Part shown: positions 40,937 to 46,519 of the stretch, one piece after another
How the letters are laid out: every line of letters begins with the position of its first letter
How positions within the stretch are numbered: the first letter of the stretch is position 1
NCBI GenBank assembly: GCA_030840805.1
Contig: JAVEDU010000003.1
Coordinates: forward strand, 1 to 46,519
Source: Actinomycetota bacterium
Lineage (GTDB): Bacteria > Actinomycetota > Actinomycetes > Mycobacteriales > HKI-0501
DNA length: 46,519 nt
Direction of reading: 5' to 3'
Notes under the pieces: generated by a model
Databases searched by the model: none
Told to the model about the DNA's origin: nothing
Seen by the model: only the letters and a program-made list of their open reading frames with translations
Program-made: the position numbers and the translations under genes

Positions 40937-43681
40937 CTACTCGGCCCCGCCCGCCGTCTCGGTCGGGGGAGCGGCCGTCACGTCGTCGATCCGATACTTC
41001 TCCTGCGCCGACTTGAGCGCCTCCGACGGGAGCTCGCCCCGCTGGACGAGCTGCCGCAGCGTCGCGACGGTGATGGACTCGGCGTCCACGTTGAAGTGCC
41101 GCCGCAGCGCCGCGCGGGTGTCCGAGCAGCCGAAGCCGTCCGTACCCAGCGACGTGTAGTCGCCGGGCACCCAGCGGGAGATCTGGTCCTGTACCGAGCG
41201 CATGTAGTCGCTCACCGCCACGACCGGACCGGGGGCGCCGGTCAGGACCTCCGTGACGTAGGGCGTGCGCCCCGTGCCGTCGGCCGACAGCAGCGCCTCC
41301 TCCTCGGCCTCCACCGCGTCACGGCGGAGCTCGTTCCAGGAGGTCACCGACCACACGTCGGCCGCCACGCCCCACTCGTCGGACAGCAGCGTCTGCGCCT
41401 TGAGTGCCGCCTGCATCGCCACCCCGGAGGCCAGGATCTGCGCCTTCGGGAGGTTGCGTCCGCTCGACGGTGCCTCGGAGTACCGGTACATGCCCTTCAG
41501 GACCTGAGCCGGGTCGATGTGCTCCGGCATGGCGGGCTGCTGGTACGGCTCGTTGTAGACGGTCAGGTAGTAGTAGATGTTCTCCGGGTCGTCGCCGTAC
41601 ATCCGGCGCAGCCCGTCCTCCACGATGAGGGAGACCTCGTACGCCCACGCGGGGTCGTAGGAGACCACCGCGGGGTTGGTCGAGGCGAGCAGCTGCGAGT
41701 GGCCGTCCTGGTGCTGGAGGCCCTCACCGTTCAGCGTCGTCCGGCCCGCCGTGGCGCCGAGCAGGAACCCGCGGGTCATCTGGTCCGACGCCGCCCAGAA
41801 CGCGTCGCCGGTCCGCTGGAACCCGAACATCGAGTAGAAGATGTACACCGGGATCATCGGCTCGCCGTGCGTCGAGTAGCTCGTGCCGGCCGCCGTGAAG
41901 GACGCCGCCGAACCCGCCTCGTTGATCCCCTCGTGCAGGATCTGACCGGTCGTGGACTCCTTGTACGTGAGCATCAGCTCGCGGTCGACCGACAGGTACG
42001 TCTGGCCGAGCGGCGAGTAGATCTTCGCGGTCGGGAAGATGGCGTCCAAGCCGAACGTGCGCGCCTCGTCCGGGATGATCGGCACGATCCGCTTGCCGAA
42101 CTCCTTGTTCTTCATCAGGTCCTTGAGCAGCCGGACGAACGCCATCGTCGTCGCGACCTTCTGCTTCCCGGAACCCTTCTTCAGGTCGGCGTACGCGTCC
42201 GCCGACGGCAGGGTCAGCTTCGTGGAGCGGCCCACCCGGGACGGCAGCGAGCCGCCGAGGGAGCGACGGCGCTCCATCATGTAGTCGTAGTGCTCGCTGT
42301 CCGTGCCGGGGTGGTAGTACGGCGGCAGCGTCTTGTCGAGCGCCTCGTCCGGGATGTCGAGGTGCAGCCGGTCGCGGAACAGCTTGAGGTCGTCCGGCGT
42401 CAGCTTCTTCATCTGGTGCGTGGCGTTGCGGCCCTCGAAGTGGCTGCCGAGCGTCCAGCCCTTGATGGTCTTCGCGAGGATGACCGTCGGCTGTCCGGTG
42501 TGCTCGGTCGCCGCCTTGTACGCCGCGTAGACCTTGCGGTAGTCGTGGCCGCCGCGCTGGAGGCCCCACACGTCCTCGTCGGACCAGTCCTCGACCATCC
42601 GGCGGGTCCGCGGGTCACGTCCGAAGAAGTGCTCGCGGACGAAGCCGCCGTTCTCCGCCTTGAACGTCTGGTAGTCGCCGTCGGGCGTGGTGTTCATGAT
42701 GTTCACCAGCGCGCCGTCGCGGTCCTGGGCCAGCAGCGGGTCCCAGTTCCGACCCCAGATCACCTTGATGACGTTCCAGCCGGCGCCGCGGAAGTACGAC
42801 TCCAGCTCCTGGATGATCTTGCCGTTGCCGCGTACCGGGCCGTCGAGCCGCTGCAGGTTGCAGTTGACGACGAACGTCAGGTTGTCGAGCTCCTCGCGCG
42901 CGGCCAGGCCGATGGCGCCGAGCGACTCCGGCTCGTCCATCTCGCCGTCACCGAGGAACGCCCACACGTGCTGGCCGCTGGTGTCCTTGATCCCGCGGTT
43001 GTGCAGGTACCGGTTGAACCGGGCCTGGTAGATCGCGTTGATCGGCCCGATGCCCATGGACACCGTCGGGAACTCCCAGAAGTCCGGCATCAGCCGCGGG
43101 TGCGGGTAGCTCGGCAGCCCGCCGCCAGGGTGGGACAGCTCCTGCCGGAACCCGTCGAGCTGGGTCTCGGTCAGCCGGCCCTCGAGGTACGCGCGGGCAT
43201 ACATGCCGGGGGAGGCGTGCCCCTGGTAGAAGATCTGGTCGCCGCCGCCGGGGTGGTCCTTGCCGCGGAAGAAGTGGTTGAAGCCCACCTCGTACAGGCT
43301 CGCGCTGGACGCGTACGTCGAGATGTGCCCGCCGACCTCCACGCCGGGGCGCTGGGCGCGGTGCACCATGATCGCGGCGTTCCAGCGGATGTACGCGCGG
43401 ATGCGACGCTCGACGTCCTCGTCACCGGGGAACCACGGTTCCTTCGCCGGCGGGATCGTGTTGATGTAGTCGGTGTTGCGCAGCAGCGGCACGCCGACCT
43501 GGCGCTCCCGCGTCCGCTCGAGCATGCGGAGCATGAGGTATCGCGCCCGCTGCTTGCCGCCGTTGTCGATGACGGCATCGAGGGAGTCGAGCCATTCCTC
43601 CGTCTCGTCCGGGTCGATGTCCGGAAGCTGGGTGGGGATGCCACCGATGATGACCGGGGGGCGCTCCTGAGCAGACGTCAC
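40937..43681 (-). CDS. aceE: Pyruvate dehydrogenase E1 component, homodimeric type
   Basis: The 914-residue protein matches homodimeric AceE. It has [20 protein letters not shown], the ThDP motif [18 protein letters not shown] ending in [14 protein letters not shown], and the C-terminal [20 protein letters not shown] region. It decarboxylates pyruvate and passes the acetyl group to E2, feeding acetyl-CoA into the neighbouring fatty acid genes. GTG 43681 has GAAGGA 7 nt upstream. The gene is divergent from DUF3052, as in mycobacteria. The dyad at 43741-43771 is a candidate control site. Confidence 0.96.
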   Translation of the reverse strand: MTSAQERPPVIIGGIPTQLPDIDPDETEEWLDSLDAVIDNGGKQRARYLMLRMLERTRERQVGVPLLRNTDYINTIPPAKEPWFPGDEDVERRIRAYIRWNAAIMVHRAQRPGVEVGGHISTYASSASLYEVGFNHFFRGKDHPGGGDQIFYQGHASPGMYARAYLEGRLTETQLDGFRQELSHPGGGLPSYPHPRLMPDFWEFPTVSMGIGPINAIYQARFNRYLHNRGIKDTSGQHVWAFLGDGEMDEPESLGAIGLAAREELDNLTFVVNCNLQRLDGPVRGNGKIIQELESYFRGAGWNVIKVIWGRNWDPLLAQDRDGALVNIMNTTPDGDYQTFKAENGGFVREHFFGRDPRTRRMVEDWSDEDVWGLQRGGHDYRKVYAAYKAATEHTGQPTVILAKTIKGWTLGSHFEGRNATHQMKKLTPDDLKLFRDRLHLDIPDEALDKTLPPYYHPGTDSEHYDYMMERRRSLGGSLPSRVGRSTKLTLPSADAYADLKKGSGKQKVATTMAFVRLLKDLMKNKEFGKRIVPIIPDEARTFGLDAIFPTAKIYSPLGQTYLSVDRELMLTYKESTTGQILHEGINEAGSAASFTAAGTSYSTHGEPMIPVYIFYSMFGFQRTGDAFWAASDQMTRGFLLGATAGRTTLNGEGLQHQDGHSQLLASTNPAVVSYDPAWAYEVSLIVEDGLRRMYGDDPENIYYYLTVYNEPYQQPAMPEHIDPAQVLKGMYRYSEAPSSGRNLPKAQILASGVAMQAALKAQTLLSDEWGVAADVWSVTSWNELRRDAVEAEEEALLSADGTGRTPYVTEVLTGAPGPVVAVSDYMRSVQDQISRWVPGDYTSLGTDGFGCSDTRAALRRHFNVDAESITVATLRQLVQRGELPSEALKSAQEKYRIDDVTAAPPTETAGGAE

Positions 43682-43740
43682 CGTCGTTCCTTCTCACGTC
43701 GAGGGACCTACCGGCCCATCCTGCCGTCGCGAATCACCTA

Positions 43741-43771
43741 ACGTCACCTCTACTGGCCGGTAGGGTGACGT
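43741..43771. promoter_or_regulatory. Dyad between aceE and DUF3052
   Basis: ACGTCACC (43741-43748) and GGTGACGT (43764-43771) are a perfect 8-bp inverted repeat with a 15-bp interior that contains CTAC/GTAG. It lies 60 bp upstream of aceE in the only long gene-free gap (43682-44022). It may bind a regulator of pyruvate dehydrogenase. No clear -35/-10 pair was found for aceE. Confidence 0.5.
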
Positions 43772-43855
43772 GGCGCACCATTCCTCAAGATCGAGGCGAC
43801 CCCCGTGACCTGCGGGTCCGCCCGATGCGGGGCCGCCCGAAGTACACCGAAATGA

Positions 43856-43964
43856 GCAGGAGAAACCCCTGCGGTCTCCCTCTGGTGGAGGGTTGCGGGA
43901 GAGTACACCCGTGCGACGCTCCCACCGGCAGTGCCGAAACACTTGCGCACAGCAGTGGAAGTGT
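43856..43964 (+). promoter_or_regulatory. Predicted structured leader of the DUF3052 gene
   Basis: Three successive stem-loops can form in the gap upstream of the plus-strand gene. They are GCAGG/CCTGC (43856-43860, 43868-43872); a longer stem made of GGTGG/CCACC (43884-43888, 43922-43926), GTTGC/GCGAC (43892-43896, 43913-43917) and GGG/CCC; and ACACTT/AAGTGT (43939-43944, 43959-43964). I did not match these to a known riboswitch. The remaining part, 43965-44006, shows nothing clear before the Shine-Dalgarno at 44007-44013. Confidence 0.4.
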
Positions 43965-44022
43965 GTGGACTACGGCAAGCGTCGGGCAACGGCCGGGCGC
44001 CTATACGAGGAGGCAATCAGCA

Positions 44023-44448
44023 GTGAGTGCGACCGCTGGTCAGGCTGAGGGAATGAGGAGCCTGGCGGAGCGGCTCGGCATCCAGCCGGGCATGGTCGTC
44101 ATGGAGATCGGGTACGACGAGGACTCGGATGCGGAGCTCCGCGATGCGGTGGCCGAGCGGTCCGGCACCGAACTCGTCGATGCCGACTCGGATGACGTGG
44201 TCGATGTCGTCATGCTGTGGTGGCGTGAGGGCGACGGCGATCTCGTCGATGCGCTGGTCGACGCGCTGGGTCCGCTCGCCGAGGGCGGCACCGTGTGGCT
44301 CCTCACGCCGAAGGTCGGCCGCGAGGGTCACATCGAGCCCAGCGACATCAGCGAGTCCGCTCCGACGGCAGGGCTCCAGCAGACTTCGACCATCAGCGCC
44401 GCACGCGACTGGGCCGGCGCCCGGTTGGTGGCGCCGAAGCGACGCTGA
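44023..44448 (+). CDS. DUF3052 domain protein
   Basis: The 141-residue protein reads RSLAERLGIQPGMVVMEIGY, DEDSDAELRDAVAERSGTEL, then VDVVMLWWREGDGDLVDAL and WLLTPKVGREGHIEPSDI, the whole DUF3052 domain. Function is unknown, but its place next to aceE is conserved in actinobacteria (M. tuberculosis Rv2239c-Rv2241 neighbourhood). GTG 44023 has GAGGAGG 9 nt upstream, a strong ribosome site; the longer upstream frame is leader. Confidence 0.9.
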   Translation: MSATAGQAEGMRSLAERLGIQPGMVVMEIGYDEDSDAELRDAVAERSGTELVDADSDDVVDVVMLWWREGDGDLVDALVDALGPLAEGGTVWLLTPKVGREGHIEPSDISESAPTAGLQQTSTISAARDWAGARLVAPKRR

Positions 44449-44494
44449 CCGCCAGGCGCGCGCCCGGGTCAGCCCCGGGTCGTCTGCGGCTGGC

Positions 44495-45475
44495 TCATTC
44501 GTGCGGCCGGTCGTGCGGCCGGGAGAGCCGGGACAGTCCGCGGCCGAGCAGGCCTGCCAGCCCGCGTACCGCGCTCTCCGCGCCGCCCAGCGTGCGCGAG
44601 GCGGCCCGCAGCGCGGCTCCGCCGGGGAGGCCCGGCAGGTCCTCCACCAGCGCCGCCAGCCGCAGGAACCCCGGGAGGTCGTGCGCGGTCATCCGCCGCG
44701 TCGCGAGCAGGGTGGGAACCGACACCCGGCCGGCCGTGGCGTCGACCAGGTCGGCCAGCTCGGCCCGTACGCCGGTGCCGCTCAGGCGGTCCGTCGACGG
44801 CTCCACCGTCCAGCCGTCCGGGTCCGCGTGGACGGTCCAGCCGCCGTCCGGACTTGTCGCCGTCACCGTGATCGACAGGCCGCGGCGGTGGGCGAGGTGG
44901 CCGGTCACGTCCAGCACCGCGGCGAGCCCGTTCCGCAGCAGCACCGGGTCCGGCGCGGCGGCGCCGCACGGGCGCAGGTCCAGGGCGTGGACCGCCAGCT
45001 CGTACGAGCTGGCGCTCGTCGCCGTCAGCAGCGGCAGCGGGCCGATCGGGGACATCGCGGTGACGCGACCCAGCTCGGCCGCCTCGTCGGACGCCAGCCA
45101 GTCGAGCAGCTGGTCGCGGTTGCGACGGACCGCCGCCAGGACGTCCTCGCGGGAGGCGTCGCGATACCTCCGGACGAGGGCCTCGTTGTCGGCGTCCACC
45201 GAGCGGGGCCGAGGCGGCGCGCCGGAGTCCCCGCGTACCGAGGCGAGGACGTGCGACACGCCGTCCGGGTCCCACTGGCCCAGGTGGGTGCAGACCTCGT
45301 GCCCGCGCCAGCCGGGGAGCCGGCTCGGGGTGTCGAGGTCGGCCGTCTCCGCGACGGCGAGAAAGGCGTTCCAGGACTGCTCGACCCGGGCCCGGACGGC
45401 GGGCGGCCCGCCGTCGAGCAGGCCCATCCTGGGGGCGTCCGGGCCGCCGCGTGTGGGGTCCGGGGCGGGTGGCAT
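44495..45475 (-). CDS. MDMPI-like (mycothiol-dependent maleylpyruvate isomerase fold) protein
   Basis: The 326-residue protein has the DinB-like four-helix MDMPI domain near the N-terminus: VEQSWNAFLAVAETADLDTP, RLPGWRGHEVCTHLGQWDPD and later ASSYELAVHALDLRPCG. The C-terminal half, ITVTATSPDGGWTVHADPDG, resembles the SCP2-like tail domain of this family. Most members have no known substrate and the name does not prove isomerase activity. ATG 45475 is preferred to ATG 45484, since CAGGA lies 8 nt upstream. It is convergent with DUF3052 and divergent from ahpE. Confidence 0.82.
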   Translation of the reverse strand: MPPAPDPTRGGPDAPRMGLLDGGPPAVRARVEQSWNAFLAVAETADLDTPSRLPGWRGHEVCTHLGQWDPDGVSHVLASVRGDSGAPPRPRSVDADNEALVRRYRDASREDVLAAVRRNRDQLLDWLASDEAAELGRVTAMSPIGPLPLLTATSASSYELAVHALDLRPCGAAAPDPVLLRNGLAAVLDVTGHLAHRRGLSITVTATSPDGGWTVHADPDGWTVEPSTDRLSGTGVRAELADLVDATAGRVSVPTLLATRRMTAHDLPGFLRLAALVEDLPGLPGGAALRAASRTLGGAESAVRGLAGLLGRGLSRLSRPHDRPHE

Positions 45476-45540
45476 GCTCGACATCCTGCCGCCCGCACGG
45501 CGGGCGTGCCCACCGTGCCCCAGTACCGAGGAGAAGCAGC

Positions 45541-46005
45541 ATGCCGCTCGAGGTTGGTTCCGAGGCTCCTGACTTCAACCTGAAGGACCAGAACAACCAG
45601 GCCGTGACCCTGTCGTCGTTCCGCGGCGAGAAGAACGTCCTGCTGGTGTTCTACCCGCTCGCGTTCACTGGCACGTGCCAGAGCGAGCTCAACGGTGTGC
45701 GCGACGACCTGCCCCGCTACCAGAACGACGACACGCAGGTCCTCACCGTCAGCGTCGACTCGCCCTACACGCACAAGGTGTGGGCCGAGCGCGAGGGTTA
45801 CGAGTTCCCGATCCTCGCCGACTTCTACCCGCACGGCGGGGTCGCCCAGGCGTACGGCGTGTTCAACGACGTGACCGGGTTCGCCAACCGCGGGACGTTC
45901 CTCATCGACAAGCAGGGCGTCATCCGGTTCTCCGAGGAGAACCAGCCCGGCGTGGCGCGCGACCAGGCCGCGTGGCTGTCCGCGCTGGAGCAGGTCGCGG
46001 CCTGA
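45541..46005 (+). CDS. ahpE: 1-Cys peroxiredoxin AhpE
   Basis: The 154-residue protein is the length of mycobacterial AhpE (153). It starts EVGSEAPDFNLKDQNNQAVT, has the peroxidatic Cys46 in FYPLAFTGTCQSELNGVRDD, and no resolving Cys is present. It reduces peroxides and peroxynitrite with mycothiol/mycoredoxin as electron source. ATG 45541 has GAGGAG 7-9 nt upstream. AhpE lies near DUF3052 and aceE in M. tuberculosis as well (Rv2238c). Confidence 0.93.
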   Translation: MPLEVGSEAPDFNLKDQNNQAVTLSSFRGEKNVLLVFYPLAFTGTCQSELNGVRDDLPRYQNDDTQVLTVSVDSPYTHKVWAEREGYEFPILADFYPHGGVAQAYGVFNDVTGFANRGTFLIDKQGVIRFSEENQPGVARDQAAWLSALEQVAA

Positions 46006-46045
46006 TCCGGAGCGGGCCGGGGATCTCGGTATCCTCGGCCCGTCC

Positions 46046-46120
46046 GGGCGCGTAGCTCAGCGGAAGAGCACTCGCCTTACAAGCGAGGGGTCGCAGGTTC
46101 GAAACCTGCCGCGCCCACCA
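46046..46120 (+). tRNA. tRNA-Val (anticodon UAC)
   Basis: All cloverleaf arms are intact: acceptor GGGCGCG/CGCGCCC, D arm GCTC/GAGC, anticodon stem CTCGC/GCGAG with loop CTTACAA (anticodon TAC at 46079-46081), T arm GCAGG-TTCGAAA-CCTGC, discriminator A and encoded CCA (46118-46120). It is 40 bp after ahpE, and its 3' end meets the integrase region, so it is the likely integration site. Confidence 0.97.
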
Positions 46121-46177
46121 GCCTGACCAGCAGGAACACCCGGGGGGCGTGATCGACATGTGCCGGTCGGGACCGGT

Positions 46178-46202
46178 TGACAACAACGGATGACAACAAC
46201 GG
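46178..46202 (+). repeat. Tandem 12-bp direct repeat beside the integrase gene
   Basis: TGACAACAACGG occurs at 46178-46189 and again at 46191-46202, separated by one base, between the tRNA and the integrase stop codon. Short AC-rich direct repeats next to a tyrosine integrase are typical arm-type binding sites for the enzyme. The rest of 46121-46208 holds no gene. Confidence 0.6.
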
Positions 46203-46208
46203 GGCATC

Positions 46209-46519
46209 TCAGCGATCCTCCCCGAAGGCGTCACCGAGCGCCCGGAGGGCCCGCTGCTGTTCGGCCATGACCACGTGGGCGTAGATCGTCATGGTGACGT
46301 TGATGTGGCTGTGGCCCGCGATGGCCTGGACCGTGTGCGGCGGGACGCCGAGGTTGAGCAGCAGCGTGATGCAGGTGTGCCGCAGATCGTGGAACCGCAC
46401 ACCGGGAAGGCCGGCCGGTTCTGTGCCGTTCTGGCGGACCTGCCTTCCGGTCCGGCCGACGACCGAGATCGCCCGGGTCGACGGCCCCGCCCCGTCGAGG
46501 TCTGGTACGGCGACGGGCC
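46209..46519 (-). CDS. int: Tyrosine site-specific integrase, 5' end outside window
   Basis: The minus-strand frame is open from the window end to the TGA at 46211-46209, giving about 103 C-terminal residues. The catalytic parts are present: GVRFHDLRHTCITLLLN (His and Arg of HxLRHT), IAGHSHINVTMTIYAHV (His and the nucleophile Tyr). The upstream part PVAVPDLDGAGPSTRAISVV is in frame. Such enzymes integrate plasmids, phages or ICEs into tRNA genes. The gene ends 88 bp from the tRNA-Val CCA, which fits an attachment site in that tRNA. Confidence 0.87.
   Translation of the reverse strand, partial: PVAVPDLDGAGPSTRAISVVGRTGRQVRQNGTEPAGLPGVRFHDLRHTCITLLLNLGVPPHTVQAIAGHSHINVTMTIYAHVVMAEQQRALRALGDAFGEDR

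Noticed and set aside
43856-43964. Glycine or SAM riboswitch upstream of DUF3052
   Set aside because: Isolated pieces (GCGGGAGAG, CCGAAAC) look glycine-riboswitch-like, but the conserved core after the stem is missing and the spacing is wrong.
1-46519. CRISPR array, IS element or prophage cluster
   Set aside because: No regular repeat-spacer series, transposase or terminal inverted repeats were seen; only the integrase end at the right edge suggests a mobile element.

Overview
The window is high-GC DNA from a mycothiol-era actinomycete (class Actinomycetes). GTG starts are common, many genes are back-to-back or overlap by 1-4 bases, and several have a -10 box 6-8 nt before the start codon, which is typical of leaderless actinobacterial transcripts. 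Clade-restricted families (DUF3145, DUF3052, DUF1918, the MDMPI fold, single-Cys AhpE) agree. The block accD-fabF-acpP-fabH-fabD-fasR-aceE | DUF3052 - MDMPI-like - ahpE resembles the M. tuberculosis Rv2238c-Rv2247 neighbourhood, and its fasR-fabD-fabH-acpP-fabF order matches Streptomyces. I cannot name a genus.

Layout. 1-5.8 kb: partial acyl-CoA synthetase divergent from a PadR regulator, an APC permease, a FAD/Rieske oxidoreductase with an extra C-terminal unit, and a TesB-like thioesterase. 5.9-7.0 kb: three small genes (YjbQ, a short helical protein, DUF309). 7.0-12.6 kb: an acyl-CoA catabolic cluster. An enoyl-CoA hydratase and an alpha-methylacyl-CoA racemase-type CaiB enzyme run on the minus strand; divergent from them are an acyl-CoA dehydrogenase coupled to an APH-type phosphotransferase and a tandem TetR regulator. 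12.6-19.2 kb: DksA-type zinc finger protein, HHE-like protein, MBL hydrolase, secreted alpha/beta hydrolase, TetR divergent from a cholesterol-oxidase-type GMC enzyme, flavoprotein and DoxX. 19.4-23.7 kb: an RbsB/C/A-type ABC importer with an inositol-2-dehydrogenase-like gene that carries a frameshift, next to a decayed iolD fragment; this looks like an eroding myo-inositol locus. 23.7-25.4 kb: DUF1918, a tandem universal stress protein and a fragment of a type B carboxylesterase.

25.5-28.8 kb: a clear yybP-ykoY (Mn2+) riboswitch precedes a CaCA cation exchanger, followed by an APC-type transporter. 28.8-34.5 kb: membrane Ser/Thr kinase, TetR, cytochrome P450 with a ferredoxin, SRPBCC protein, GNAT acetyltransferase and DUF3145, ending in a large palindromic hairpin. 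34.5-43.7 kb: the minus-strand type II fatty acid synthesis operon with its PucR-type regulator FasR, then aceE of pyruvate dehydrogenase. This couples acetyl-CoA supply to fatty acid elongation. 43.7-46.5 kb: a structured intergenic leader, DUF3052, an MDMPI-like protein, AhpE, tRNA-Val(UAC), and the end of a tyrosine integrase lying directly against the tRNA 3' end. The last item marks the edge of an integrated element that continues beyond the window.
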